Shown piece after piece: positions 38,013 to 47,094 of a stretch of 64,000 bases of DNA. The stretch comes from Marinobacter adhaerens HP15 (GTDB lineage: Bacteria > Pseudomonadota > Gammaproteobacteria > Pseudomonadales > Oleiphilaceae). Below the pieces are notes generated by a model. The model was not told the origin of the DNA, did not search any database, and saw only the letters and a list, made by a program, of their open reading frames with translations. The position numbers and the translations under genes are program-made. The stretch covers positions 620,001 to 684,000 of the forward strand of contig NC_017506.1 in the NCBI RefSeq assembly GCF_000166295.1. Direction: 5' to 3'. How positions within the stretch are numbered: the stretch's first letter is position 1; each line of letters starts with the position of its first letter.

Positions 38013-38951
38013 TTAGCGCTTGCCGCTTCGACCCTTTCTGGCCCCCTTCTTTGATCCGCTGGCCTCCTCGCGAGCGGCCTTCTCAGCCGCGGCTGCCTCG
38101 GCTTCCCGGGCTTCGCGCTCGACCATCTCAGGGGTTTCCAGCGAGATGCGTCCCAGAGTTCCGGCCCGGAATTCGTTGAGCAACACCTCCGACACCTTGT
38201 GCAGATCCGGGATGCCACCGCGGCCAAAGAATCTTCGCTTCTCGGCAATGCCGTCCATCAGCGCCAGGGCATCTTTCGGTAGTTCCGCGAAGCCGTAGCG
38301 GGTCCTGACCAAGTCCGGGTAGGCTTCCAGCAGGTACTCGGCCTCGAACATGGCCACATCCTCAAAGTCCAGAACCGCGCTTCGAATCGCCCCGGTAACC
38401 GCCAGACGGTAACCGCAGGCTTCGGGGGACAGCTTAGGCCAGAGAAAGCCGGGGGTGTCGTAGAGCAGAATATTGTTGGGCAGCTTGATAGCTTGCTGGG
38501 CCCTGGTTACTGCCGGTTCGTTCCCGGTTTTGGCCGCAGGTCGTCCCGCCAGTGTGTTGATCAGGGTGGACTTGCCGACGTTCGGAATGCCCAGGATCAT
38601 CACTCGCAATGCGCTCTTCTGGCGATCGTGACCGGGCGTCATCTCTTCCGCCAGCTTCAGGATGGACAGTGCTTCATTGCGCTGGTTATGGGTAAGCGTG
38701 ATGGCGCGAACCCCTCGTTCTTTCTCGATCCAGGCTAACCACTGCTCGGTAATTTCTGGATCCGCCAGGTCGCGCTTGTTCAATACCTTGATCAGTGGCG
38801 TATCACCACGAAGGGCCGGCACGAGCGGGTTTTCGCTACTGAAAGGAATACGCGCGTCAACCACTTCGATGATGAGATCCATCTGCGGCATGACTTTTTT
38901 GATCTCCTTGCGGGCCTTGTGCATATGCCCTGGAAACCAGTTAATGGCCAT
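38013..38951 (-). CDS. ylqF: Circularly permuted ribosome-biogenesis GTPase (YlqF/RbgA family)
   Basis: This 312-residue GTPase has its G motifs in permuted order: G4 NKRDLAD near 57, G1 GIPNVGKSTLINTL near 122 and G3 DTPGFLWPKL near 165. The N-terminus INWFPGHMHKARKEIKK is diagnostic for YlqF/RbgA, which in firmicutes helps late 50S assembly. A C-terminal ANTAR-like region is followed by a basic, Ala/Lys/Arg-rich tail (about 275-312) that may bind RNA. The gammaproteobacterial role is less studied. Confidence 0.9.
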   Translation of the reverse strand: MAINWFPGHMHKARKEIKKVMPQMDLIIEVVDARIPFSSENPLVPALRGDTPLIKVLNKRDLADPEITEQWLAWIEKERGVRAITLTHNQRNEALSILKLAEEMTPGHDRQKSALRVMILGIPNVGKSTLINTLAGRPAAKTGNEPAVTRAQQAIKLPNNILLYDTPGFLWPKLSPEACGYRLAVTGAIRSAVLDFEDVAMFEAEYLLEAYPDLVRTRYGFAELPKDALALMDGIAEKRRFFGRGGIPDLHKVSEVLLNEFRAGTLGRISLETPEMVEREAREAEAAAAEKAAREEASGSKKGARKGRSGKR

Positions 38952-39193
38952 CTTGTCTGCTCCGGATGTGGTTAAACGGCGCCATTATGAAGGGGAATGA
39001 CCAAACTTTCACATTTGTTTGAATCCGCGTGTGTGGCGGCTTTTGGCGCGGGATACTGAGAAGTATGTACAAAAAGAGGGCTGATCGGGGTGAAAAACAG
39101 TATCCGTATGTTTTAGGGTGTAGTCCCTGAACGATGAAACCAATGTATGTCGGTGGTATTCAGATTGTGGCCACCCTGTTAACGGAGACATTT

Positions 39194-39658
39194 ATGAAGC
39201 TCGTAAAACTGTTTGGTACTGCCCTGGTAGCCCTCAGCCTGTCGGTCCCGGCCATGGCCCAGCAATCCGGTGGCCAGCCGGATCAGGTAGATCAACTGGC
39301 ACAGATGGTGGGGCTGACCGAAGATCAGCAAACTGAAATCCGTGCCATCATCGACGAGATGCAGGGCGAAATCGGAGAACTCCGTCAGGAAGCCCGTGCG
39401 CTGCAGCAGCAGATGCAAGGTGAGATCAAATCAGACTTTGATGAAGCCGCTATTCGCGAGCAGGCCAAAGAACTGGGTGATGTGACCGGCGAGATCGCGG
39501 CTCTGTCCACTCTGATGCAGGCGAAGGTCGACAGCGTGTTTACCCAAGAGCAGCGCGACGAGTTGGATAAGCGCATGCAGCAGATGCAACAGCAAATGCA
39601 GCAGCGTCGTCAGATGCAACAACAGATGCAGCAGGGACAAGGCCAGGGCATGCAGTGA
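39194..39658 (+). CDS. Spy/CpxP-like periplasmic protein
   Basis: This 154-residue secreted protein has a clear signal peptide (MKLVKLFGTALVALSL, cleavage after AMA). The mature part contains LTEDQQTEIRAII and FTQEQRDELDKRM, matching the LTxxQ repeats of the Spy/CpxP envelope-stress chaperone family, and should be all-helical. The last ~35 residues are a Gln/Met repeat tail (QMQQQMQQ pattern), unusual in length and possibly metal-binding, by inference. A longer in-frame start at 39134 would place residues ahead of the signal peptide. Confidence 0.82.
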   Translation: MKLVKLFGTALVALSLSVPAMAQQSGGQPDQVDQLAQMVGLTEDQQTEIRAIIDEMQGEIGELRQEARALQQQMQGEIKSDFDEAAIREQAKELGDVTGEIAALSTLMQAKVDSVFTQEQRDELDKRMQQMQQQMQQRRQMQQQMQQGQGQGMQ

Positions 39659-39686
39659 TCCTGCTTTCACTTTAGCTGGGTTGGAG

Positions 39687-39719
39687 AAGGGCCGCATCTT
39701 TTGGTGTGGCCCTTTTTTT
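39687..39719 (+). terminator. Terminator after the Spy-like gene
   Basis: Arms AAGGGCCGCATC and GGTGTGGCCCTT pair (with two G-U pairs), loop TTTT, followed by a run of seven T. Confidence 0.88.
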
Positions 39720-39748
39720 GTGCCCCTAGCCTGCTGGTTTGGCGGGAG

Positions 39749-39858
39749 GAACAGGGGTGTGGAGCCCTCCCAAAAACCGCTACGAGCACGTCCATGTGCG
39801 CTTGGCCGTGGCCATCCCTGGCCACAGACATTTTTGGGAGGGCTCCACACCCCTGTTC
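39749..39858. repeat. Long-armed inverted repeat with conserved 54-base core, copy 1
   Basis: Perfect 28-base arms (39749-39776 and 39831-39858) flank a 54-base core (39777-39830). The core has two internal hairpins, both with TCC at the apex: GCACGTCCATGTGC and GTGGCCATCCCTGGCCAC. The whole can fold as a three-way junction. The core is shared with copy 2, in the opposite orientation, but the arms are unrelated to that copy's arms. No ORF or transposase is present. Confidence 0.9.
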
Positions 39859-39952
39859 TTCAGACGGTTTAGTAATCGCTTACTGATCATAAGGTTGGCT
39901 GAAAGATTTGGCGCGGAGTGTCTTCCTATAACTCCTATTTCTGATGCTTGGC

Positions 39953-40048
39953 AGGTGTAGGCCTTTGCCAGAATGTCGGCGGCCAAGGATGGCCGACGTC
40001 AAGCGCACATGGATGTGCTCGGAGCGGTTCTGGCAAAGGCCTACACCT
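39953..40048. repeat. Long-armed inverted repeat with conserved 54-base core, copy 2
   Basis: Perfect 21-base arms (39953-39973 and 40028-40048) flank a 54-base core (39974-40027) whose reverse complement matches the core of copy 1 at about 45 of 54 positions. The two hairpins are preserved (GCACATCCATGTGC and GGCCATCCTTGGCC). Stretch 39659-40093 between convergent genes holds only the terminator and these two elements; the 94 bases between them show nothing. Confidence 0.9.
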
Positions 40049-40093
40049 ACCGAGCCACCCCAAAACCTAGAAGGCTAGGAGCCCAGCCCAAAC

Positions 40094-42586
40094 CTACACT
40101 CCCGAGCCAAAGGGCTTAACGAGAACAATGAGCCGAGGAAGCAGCGTAAGCGCCCCCACCAGAGCCATGAACATGGCGAACCCCGTAAACAACCCGAAGT
40201 AGATGGTCGGGATGAAGTTGGACAGCACCAGTATCGAGAACCCGGAGATGATGGTCAGCGAGGTGAAAAACATGGCCTGGCCGATGCTTCGGTGGCAGCG
40301 GTGCATGGTGGCGATATAGTCGCCGTCTTTCTGGAACTCGGTTTTGAAGCGGTGGATGTAGTGGATGGTGTCGTCCACGGCGATGCCGACGGTGATGGCC
40401 GCCACGGTGATGGTCATCATATCCAGGGGAATGCCCAGCCAGCCCATCAGGCCGAGTACGGAGCCGGCGGCGATGAGGTTCGGGGCGATGCCGATCAGGG
40501 CCAGTTTCAGTGAGCGGAACAGGATCAGGAACATCAACATGATGGCGGCGAAGACTACGCCGATGGTTTTGATCTGGGAATCGAACAGGCTTTGCAGCAT
40601 GTTGTTGTACATCACCGTCATGCCGGCAAAGAGTACCTGATCTTTCGAGTACCCCAGTTCCGTTGTCAGATGTTCATGGATGCGGTTCAAGAGCTCCTGT
40701 CGACGCAGTTCCGGCATGGTTTCCAGGATCCGGATGCTGAATCGGGCCTGGTCGTGCTCCTCGGAAATGTAAGGCGTCAGCAGGGTATCCTGCAGGTCGT
40801 CGGGAACGGCAGCGGGCACAAACGCCAGTTCCAGGGCGTCCAGAGGCTCGCCCTGGTTGATTTGGGCGAGGATATCCAGCGTGGTATTGATCGAGAGCAC
40901 CTTGCCGGTCTCCGGTAGTCCGTCCAGGTAGTCGTGAACCGCCTCCAGTTGTTCCATTTTCTGGTAGGTGTACCAGGTATCGCGGTATTCCTCTCCGGCA
41001 CCGCAGTCTTCCACGAACGGGTCGCAGTCACTGGCAAACGGGTCGCCGCCGCTCGCGCCTTCCGGTGGCGGATCGTCGGTGATAACCACGTCCAGGGGCG
41101 TGGTACCGCCCAGGCGGTTGTCGATGGTGATCATGCCCTGATGGATTTCGGTGGACGATTTGAAATAGTCGATAAAGCTGTTTTCCACCGTCAGCTTGTT
41201 CAGGCCGACTACGCAGAGCACTGCAATCAGGCCGGAGCCGACCAACACTGTCTTGCCGAAGTGTTCCGTGAACCGCGCAAAGGCATCGGTGAAGGGAACC
41301 CTGTCAGAGGTAACCCGGCTGTCCAGTGGTGGTGGCAACAGGGTGAGCAGGGCCGGGAAAACAATAAAGGTGATGAGAAAAGCCACGGTCAGGCCCAGGG
41401 TCATCATCCAGCCGAAATCGATGACCGGGCGAATGCCGCTGAAGGTGAGCGAGCCGAAGGCGACAATGGTAGTGATGGCCATGTAGAAGCAGGGCTTGAT
41501 CATCGCCATTACGGTGTTGCGCAGGGTGTCTTTGGGGCTGGCTTCGGGCTCGTCGTGCTGGAATTCCCGGTAGCGCACGATCAGGTGGATGGTGAGCGAC
41601 AGAGTCATGATCAGCAGCAGGGAAATGAAGTTGGAGGAGATAACCGTCACCGGCCACTGGGCCCAGCCCAGAAAGCCGACCATCAGCCAGACGGTGAAGC
41701 TGCAGCACAACAGTGGCACCAGAACCCAGCGCCACTGCCGAAAAATAATGGCCAGGGTGAGCAGCAGAAACGCAAGGACGCCGAGCCCGAAGGTAGACAG
41801 GTCGTTCTCGATGAAGCGGATCATGTCCGCCACAATCATGGGCACCCCACCCAAGTGGATGTCTGCGCCGTCGCGGTAGGTGTCGAGAATGGAGCGAACC
41901 GTGCGGATGGTGGCATCGCGCTCGACCCCGAGGGTTTCGGTAAAGTCGATGAAATCCTGTTTTACCTGTTCCAGTTCGGCCAACTCGGCCTCGGAGGCTT
42001 TGCCGGCATCGGCCTTGTCTCTCAGATCGTTGCGCTTTCTCAGCAGCTCAAAATAGCGATCCGGCGTGGGCAGGTTGACCTGTATGGCAGTGGTTCGCCC
42101 GTCTTCGCTGATCAGCAGGTTGGGGTAGAGCGGATTGTTCAGAAGCGCCTGGCGGGCTGTGTCCGGCGTTACATCGTGGTCGTCCAGGGTCTTGATCTCG
42201 CTGTCCACGGTATCCAGCGTCAGATCCGGGCTGTGGAGCAGGGGTACGTTCAGGATGCTGTTGGTTGAGCCCACGGATTCCAGGCCTTGCAGTTCATCCC
42301 GCAACGCGCCCAGTCTGGCCAGCCCATCTTCGGAGAACAGTTCACCTTCGGGGGTATAGGTGACGATCAGGAAATCGTCCGAGGTGGTAAAGCGACGGTT
42401 TACCTGGCGGTATTGTTCGAGGGAACGGTCGTTTTCCAGTACCAGCGATTCGGCGGAAGCATCCAGGCGGAATTCGCCGAATTTGATAGCGGCGATGGCT
42501 AGAAGGAGGCCAAAACCCGCAAGGATAATAACGGGATGCGGAAAAATCAGGCGGTCATACAGGGCGCGAAGACGATTCATGAACAA
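40094..42586 (-). CDS. RND/MMPL-family exporter
   Basis: An 830-residue inner-membrane protein of the RND superfamily. The layout is typical: one N-terminal helix (about 18-36), a large periplasmic loop, a five- to six-helix block (about 255-430), a second periplasmic loop, and a final helix block (about 690-825). The membrane motif GIAVDDTIHYIHRF in the second block carries the acidic pair expected for proton-driven transport. No outer-membrane or adaptor genes are adjacent, so it is likely a stand-alone MMPL/hopanoid- or lipid-type transporter; the substrate is unknown. A second ATG two codons in is an alternative start. Confidence 0.85.
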   Translation of the reverse strand: MFMNRLRALYDRLIFPHPVIILAGFGLLLAIAAIKFGEFRLDASAESLVLENDRSLEQYRQVNRRFTTSDDFLIVTYTPEGELFSEDGLARLGALRDELQGLESVGSTNSILNVPLLHSPDLTLDTVDSEIKTLDDHDVTPDTARQALLNNPLYPNLLISEDGRTTAIQVNLPTPDRYFELLRKRNDLRDKADAGKASEAELAELEQVKQDFIDFTETLGVERDATIRTVRSILDTYRDGADIHLGGVPMIVADMIRFIENDLSTFGLGVLAFLLLTLAIIFRQWRWVLVPLLCCSFTVWLMVGFLGWAQWPVTVISSNFISLLLIMTLSLTIHLIVRYREFQHDEPEASPKDTLRNTVMAMIKPCFYMAITTIVAFGSLTFSGIRPVIDFGWMMTLGLTVAFLITFIVFPALLTLLPPPLDSRVTSDRVPFTDAFARFTEHFGKTVLVGSGLIAVLCVVGLNKLTVENSFIDYFKSSTEIHQGMITIDNRLGGTTPLDVVITDDPPPEGASGGDPFASDCDPFVEDCGAGEEYRDTWYTYQKMEQLEAVHDYLDGLPETGKVLSINTTLDILAQINQGEPLDALELAFVPAAVPDDLQDTLLTPYISEEHDQARFSIRILETMPELRRQELLNRIHEHLTTELGYSKDQVLFAGMTVMYNNMLQSLFDSQIKTIGVVFAAIMLMFLILFRSLKLALIGIAPNLIAAGSVLGLMGWLGIPLDMMTITVAAITVGIAVDDTIHYIHRFKTEFQKDGDYIATMHRCHRSIGQAMFFTSLTIISGFSILVLSNFIPTIYFGLFTGFAMFMALVGALTLLPRLIVLVKPFGSGV

Positions 42587-42628
42587 CTACTCTGCCAGTT
42601 CAAACGAGTGCAGAGTGTGCCATAAACC

Positions 42629-43849
42629 TCAGTTAACCGTGACCTTTGACGAAGCTTCTTCCAGGGAATCGATCAGCTTTTTCAGGCGGCGGCTCATATC
42701 CGCGCTCTCGGCAAGCTGGGTCACCATGTTCTGGGTGGTCTCGCGAATGCCCTGAACGTTAGCCAGCACATCGTCGGTGCCGGCGGTCTGGTCTGCCGAC
42801 ACGTTGGCGATTTCCTGGTTGGTATGATCGATCCGGCTGACCACCTCGTTGATGGCTTCCAGGGCTCGGCGGCCTTCCTCGGATTCCTCGACGCAGCGGG
42901 TGGCATCCTCAGAACTTCCGGTCATCTGATTTACGGCGGTGTTGATGGCGCTTAGAAGCCGATCGATCGTGCCCTGAATCTGATCGGTGGAGTCCTGGAC
43001 CCGTTGGGCCAGTTTACGGACTTCATCAGCCACGACGGCAAACCCTCGGCCCTGTTCGCCAGCTCTGGCCGCCTCGATGGCCGCGTTCAGGGCCAGCAAA
43101 TTGGTCTGCTCGGCAATGCCCCGGATTTCGGTGATGGCGTGGCTGATTTCATGGCTGTTTTCGGCCAGGGCTTCGACGCTGCTGGCGGAATTGCGCACCA
43201 CATCGGCAAGCTTGCGGATGCTGTCGGCGCTCTGTCCGACACGGGTGCTGCCGTCGCGAGCGGCATCGCTCGCCTCGTGGGAGAGAGTCTTGGCTATTCC
43301 GGCCTGTTCGGCGATGCCGGTGAAGCTCTGCAGCATGGTTTCGATGACTTCCGCGGACCGGTCGGCGCCCTGTTGTTGGCGACCGAGGTCATCCCGACGG
43401 GCTTCGGCGGCCGCGGTCAGTTCCTCGACTTCCCGGTGTAGTCGTTCGATGGCTTCCTTCATGCTACGGACCACGCCCACGGTACGGTCCTGCATGGCGT
43501 TGAAGGCGCTGGCCATCTCGCCGATTTCGTCGGTGGAATCCACCACCGCCCGCTGGCTAAGATTGCCCGAAGCCTGAACGTCGACCATGGTGTTTTTCAG
43601 GCGATTCACGTGGCGTTCGATAAACGAGATCAGCAGCTGGGACCCGGCCATCTCGAGCACCATGAGTATTGCCACAACCAGCGCGAATCCGGGTGCCGTA
43701 TCAGCGAAGACCTCGTTGAACGACCGGCCGGTCTGCCCGGCAATCGTGTTCATGGCATAGAGAACGAGCAAGCAGAGAACAGCAAAAACGACAATGTTCA
43801 GCAACCAGAATTTGTACTTCAGCCGGGCATTTCGCAGCAGTGTCAGCAT
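42629..43849 (-). CDS. Methyl-accepting chemotaxis protein, short sensor
   Basis: This 406-residue receptor has two membrane helices (about 14-33 and 50-74) separated by only ~15 residues, so it has essentially no periplasmic ligand domain. A HAMP-like linker and a cytoplasmic signalling domain follow, with the tip [19 protein letters not shown]. It may sense membrane or cytoplasmic cues, as other short receptors do. It begins eight bases after the lipA stop and is followed by the RND gene, suggesting co-transcription. Confidence 0.9.
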   Translation of the reverse strand: MLTLLRNARLKYKFWLLNIVVFAVLCLLVLYAMNTIAGQTGRSFNEVFADTAPGFALVVAILMVLEMAGSQLLISFIERHVNRLKNTMVDVQASGNLSQRAVVDSTDEIGEMASAFNAMQDRTVGVVRSMKEAIERLHREVEELTAAAEARRDDLGRQQQGADRSAEVIETMLQSFTGIAEQAGIAKTLSHEASDAARDGSTRVGQSADSIRKLADVVRNSASSVEALAENSHEISHAITEIRGIAEQTNLLALNAAIEAARAGEQGRGFAVVADEVRKLAQRVQDSTDQIQGTIDRLLSAINTAVNQMTGSSEDATRCVEESEEGRRALEAINEVVSRIDHTNQEIANVSADQTAGTDDVLANVQGIRETTQNMVTQLAESADMSRRLKKLIDSLEEASSKVTVN

Positions 43850-43857
43850 GTATGTTC

Positions 43858-44910
43858 TCAGTCGATGGCCTTCACCGGAATCTGCATGGCATTGGAGGCT
43901 TGGGGAACCTCGGGCACGGCGAGACCCAGATTGTTTTTATCGAAGACTTTGTCAGCCCGGTAGCTGGAGCGGACCATGGGGCCGGATGGCACTTCCATGA
44001 AACCCTTCTCCAGGCCGATTTCCCGGTAACGGTTGAACTCTTCGGGGGTGACGTAGCGTTCTACCGGCAGGTGATTCGGAGTAGGGCGCAGGTACTGGCC
44101 CAGAGTCAGGATATCCACACCGATGGCGCGCAGATCGTCCATGGTTTCCAGGATTTCCTCTTCGGTTTCGCCCAGCCCCAGCATCAGGCTGGTCTTGGTA
44201 AGCACGTCCGGACGGTGCTTCTTGGCGTGCTCCAGGACCCGGAGGGTTTTTTCATACCCGGCACGCGGATCACGAACCCGACTGGTCAGCCGCTTGACGG
44301 TTTCCACGTTCTGGGCAAAGACATCCAGCCCGGAATCCACTACCTTCTCAACGTCCGCCATCACCGCATCAAAATCCGGCGTCAGAGCCTCAACGGCGAC
44401 TTCCGGCGTGCGCTGTTTGATGGCAGAGACGCAAGCGGCATAGTGTGCAGCGCCGCCGTCGTCCAGGTCGTCACGGTCTACCGAGGTAAGCACGATATAA
44501 CGAAGGCCCATCAGCTCTACGGACTTGGCCGTGTTCTCTGGCTCTTCATGATCGAGCCAGCCTTTCGGGTTGCCGGTGTCCACCGCGCAGAATTTGCAGG
44601 CCCGGGTACACACAGACCCCATCACCATGATGGTGGCCGTGCCGGCGGTCCAGCACTCACCGATATTGGGGCAATGAGATTCCTGGCAAACGGTGCTCAA
44701 TCGGTGCTCACTGACGTTCTTGCGCACCGCCTCATAGCGCTCGCCCCCGGGCATGCGTGCCCGGAGCCATTTAGGCTTCGGCTCTCGCTTTTCCGCTGTT
44801 GTGGCTTCCTGCTTCGATGACCGCTTGACGCCATCCTTGATGGCCGAGAAGCCATGCTCATTGCGGAATTTGGAACCACTGGTAATGCGGGTTTTTGCGC
44901 TTTCGCTCAT
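43858..44910 (-). CDS. lipA: Lipoyl synthase
   Basis: LipA is a radical SAM enzyme that inserts two sulfurs into protein-bound octanoate. The 350-residue protein has the auxiliary cluster ligands Cys75, Cys80 and Cys86 ([12 protein letters not shown]) and the radical SAM triad Cys101, Cys105 and Cys108 (CTRACKFC). The C-terminal RSSYRAD serine ligand motif is present. LipB is about 33 kb away rather than adjacent, and the gene leads instead into a chemoreceptor gene. Confidence 0.96.
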   Translation of the reverse strand: MSESAKTRITSGSKFRNEHGFSAIKDGVKRSSKQEATTAEKREPKPKWLRARMPGGERYEAVRKNVSEHRLSTVCQESHCPNIGECWTAGTATIMVMGSVCTRACKFCAVDTGNPKGWLDHEEPENTAKSVELMGLRYIVLTSVDRDDLDDGGAAHYAACVSAIKQRTPEVAVEALTPDFDAVMADVEKVVDSGLDVFAQNVETVKRLTSRVRDPRAGYEKTLRVLEHAKKHRPDVLTKTSLMLGLGETEEEILETMDDLRAIGVDILTLGQYLRPTPNHLPVERYVTPEEFNRYREIGLEKGFMEVPSGPMVRSSYRADKVFDKNNLGLAVPEVPQASNAMQIPVKAID

Positions 44911-45002
44911 TGCAACCGGACTCTCGATTCGGGCATGGGGAACACTAAAGAGTAATGGCCTGGCGGGGGAGTTACAAGACAGATAGGGGCAATCACGAGG
45001 GT

Positions 45003-45030
45003 GCCGGGCACGACATTGGTCGTACCCGGT
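45003..45030. other. GC-rich hairpin downstream of metY
   Basis: Arms GCCGGGcACGAC and GTCGTaCCCGGT form an 11-pair stem just past the metY stop. There is no T run, so it may stabilise the mRNA end or act as a weak terminator. Confidence 0.5.
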
Positions 45031-45039
45031 TGACCGCTA

Positions 45040-46317
45040 TCAGGCCTGGGCTTTGTCCAGGGCCTGGGTAATGTCGGCAATGATGTCGTCGACATGCTCG
45101 ATACCGATGGACAGCCGCACCAGATCCTCGCTCACACCGGCGCTCTTCAGCTCTTCCGGGTTGAGCTGGCGGTGGGTGGTGGTGGCCGGGTGGCAGGCCA
45201 GGGACTTGGCGTCACCGATGTTCACCAGACGCAGGATCAATTCCAGGGCATCGATGAACTTTGCCCCGGCTTCCCGGCCACCCTTGATGCCGAAGCTCAG
45301 GATGCCGGACGCTTTCCCGCCGGAAATCTTCTCGCAGGTCGCCTTGTACGGGCTGTTGGCCAGGGTCGCGTAGTTGACCCATTCAACAGACGGGTGCTCC
45401 TGCAGGAAGTTCGCGACTTTCTCGGCGTTCTCGCAATGACGTTCCATGCGCAGCGCCAGGGTTTCCAGACCCTGCATGATCAGGAACGCATTGAACGGAG
45501 CAAGGGCGGCACCGGTGTTGCGCAGCGGAACCACTCGGCAGCGGCCGATGAAGGCAGCAGGGCCCAGGGCGTCTGTGTAGACCACGCCGTGGTAGGACGG
45601 ATCCGGTTCGTTCAGCATCGGGAACTTGTCAGCACTGGCTTTCCAGTCGAACTTTCCGGAATCCACGACAACGCCTGCGACGGTGGTGCCGTGGCCACCG
45701 ATGTACTTGGTGAGCGAGTGAATCACGATATCGGCGCCGTGCTCGATCGGGCGGCACAGGAACGGCGTGGCAACCGTGTTGTCCACCATCAGCGGGATGC
45801 CGTGTTTGTGCGCAATTTCGGCCCAGCGTTGGATATCGACCACGTTGCCTGCCGGGTTGCCGATGGACTCGCAGAACAGGGCGCGGGTGTTCTCATCAAT
45901 AGCCTTTTCCACGGCATCGAAATCGTCATGGCGAACCATCTTGCACTCAATGCCCTGGTTCGGCAGCGAGTGCGCGAACAGGTTGTAGGTGCCGCCGTAT
46001 AGCTGACTGGTGCTGACGATGTTGTTACCCACCTTGCAGATGGTCTGCAGCGCATAGGTGATGGCCGCCATGCCAGAGGCCACGGCCAGGGCGCCAACAC
46101 CGCCTTCCAGTTCTGCCATCCGCTCTTCGAGAACCGCGTTGGTCGGGTTCATGATACGGGTGTAGATGTTGCCCTGAACCTTCAGGTCAAACAGATCGGC
46201 ACCGTGCTGGGTGTCATCGAAGGTGTAGGACGTGGTCTGGTAGATCGGGGTGGTAGCGGCCCGGGTAGTGGGATCGCTTTTGAAGCCTGCGTGCAGCGCT
46301 AGGGTTTCCGGTTTCAT
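45040..46317 (-). CDS. metY: O-acetylhomoserine (thiol)-lyase / aminocarboxypropyltransferase
   Basis: This 425-residue PLP enzyme uses O-acetylhomoserine and sulfide (or methanethiol) to make homocysteine (or methionine). It has the Cys/Met-metabolism PLP signature with lysine at about residue 204 (HSLTKYIGGHGT), the N-terminal HAGFKSDPTTRAATTPIYQTT and the SATHxxxLAxH-like region SLACHPATTTHRQL. It starts one base after a small membrane-protein gene with RBS AAGGA inside that gene's end, so translation is likely coupled. The choice of OAH over cystathionine substrates rests on family resemblance. Confidence 0.93.
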   Translation of the reverse strand: MKPETLALHAGFKSDPTTRAATTPIYQTTSYTFDDTQHGADLFDLKVQGNIYTRIMNPTNAVLEERMAELEGGVGALAVASGMAAITYALQTICKVGNNIVSTSQLYGGTYNLFAHSLPNQGIECKMVRHDDFDAVEKAIDENTRALFCESIGNPAGNVVDIQRWAEIAHKHGIPLMVDNTVATPFLCRPIEHGADIVIHSLTKYIGGHGTTVAGVVVDSGKFDWKASADKFPMLNEPDPSYHGVVYTDALGPAAFIGRCRVVPLRNTGAALAPFNAFLIMQGLETLALRMERHCENAEKVANFLQEHPSVEWVNYATLANSPYKATCEKISGGKASGILSFGIKGGREAGAKFIDALELILRLVNIGDAKSLACHPATTTHRQLNPEELKSAGVSEDLVRLSIGIEHVDDIIADITQALDKAQA

Positions 46318-46318
46318 G

Positions 46319-46579
46319 TCAACGGTCCTTGCTGGTGTGTTGTTCTTTATGGGTTTCAGCCCGTGAGTATGCCACAGAGTTTGTCTTTAGAGGATCGTCC
46401 CGCTCCCTCCTTGCAGACCTGAGATAGTCACTGATGGATGGGTAGAAGAATATCCCCAGGCAGACCCAGAAAACACTGATCGACAGGATGGCCGCCTTCA
46501 CGCTCGCGCCGGCGAACCCAAGGGCAATGGGAACCAGAACAACGGCCAGGAACACGGTGAGCGCGTGGCGGGATTTCAT
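46319..46579 (-). CDS. Small membrane protein upstream of metY
   Basis: This 86-residue protein starts MKSRHALTVFLAVVLVPIAL and contains two hydrophobic helices (about 6-26 and 31-48) followed by a charged tail. I do not recognise the family. A truncated paralogue of 63 residues lies at 49476-49667, with 50% or better identity over the membrane part (VLVPxALxFAG ... FWxxLGIFF). The start is the ATG at 46579; the longer TTG frame is rejected because AAGGTTGTATC before this ATG is conserved in the paralogue. Confidence 0.72.
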   Translation of the reverse strand: MKSRHALTVFLAVVLVPIALGFAGASVKAAILSISVFWVCLGIFFYPSISDYLRSARRERDDPLKTNSVAYSRAETHKEQHTSKDR

Positions 46580-46622
46580 AATGCGATACAACCTTAAAAC
46601 GCATTCGGGCGGAGTTTCTATC

Positions 46623-46652
46623 CTATCCGACTCTCCCCTCTGGAATTGTCAA
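46623..46652 (-). promoter_or_regulatory. Promoter conserved with the paralogous copy at 49.7 kb
   Basis: TTGACA (46647-46652) and GGATAG (46623-46628) are separated by 18 bases. The same pair with the same spacing occurs upstream of the paralogue, although the spacer differs. Confidence 0.55.
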
Positions 46653-46659
46653 AGTTTGT

Positions 46660-47094
46660 TTAGGTGGCGTTGGATTTCTTGGCGTCCGTGTCAGGAAATA
46701 TTGTGTCGTAACACCAGGTGAATACGAACGCATACACCAGATAGAACACCACGAACGCCACATCTACGATCAGCGCTTGCAACAGGCCAATGCCCATCCA
46801 CCAGGCAATGATCGGCAGGAAGATGAGCATCAGGCCCAACTCGAAACTCACCGCATGCAGGAAACGGATCCGCAGGGATTTTCGGGTTGAGCCATTGAAG
46901 TGCTTCAGGCCGTGATCGAATCCCAGGTTGAACAGGTAGTTCCAGATGGTCGCGATGGTGGCGCCAACTACACCAAGAACTCCGGTTCTTCCTATATCGA
47001 ATCCGAAGGTTACGGCAGCGAGGGGAACGGAAAGCAGGAGGCCGATAACCTCAAAGGAAATCGCCTGTCGAACTCTGTCTCTGGTTGATCTCAT
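46660..47094 (-). CDS. PACE-family multidrug efflux protein
   Basis: This 144-residue protein has four membrane helices arranged as two tandem BTP (bacterial transmembrane pair) units, typical of the PACE family (AceI-like, exports biocides such as chlorhexidine). Hallmarks are the glutamate in QAISFEVIGLLLSVP, WNYLFNLGFD, RFLHAVSFELGL and FTWCYDTIFP. Substrates of chromosomal PACE proteins are often polyamines; the one here is unknown. The gene lies at the edge of the accessory island and may itself be part of it. Confidence 0.88.
   Translation of the reverse strand: MRSTRDRVRQAISFEVIGLLLSVPLAAVTFGFDIGRTGVLGVVGATIATIWNYLFNLGFDHGLKHFNGSTRKSLRIRFLHAVSFELGLMLIFLPIIAWWMGIGLLQALIVDVAFVVFYLVYAFVFTWCYDTIFPDTDAKKSNAT

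Noticed and set aside
39749..40048. CRISPR array or insertion sequence
   Set aside because: Only two units, in opposite orientation, with internal hairpins and no spacers, cas genes or transposase.
40934..42268. 444-codon open frame antisense to the RND exporter
   Set aside because: Composition is Gln/Asp/His-rich as expected of a reverse frame; the exporter on the other strand is clear.
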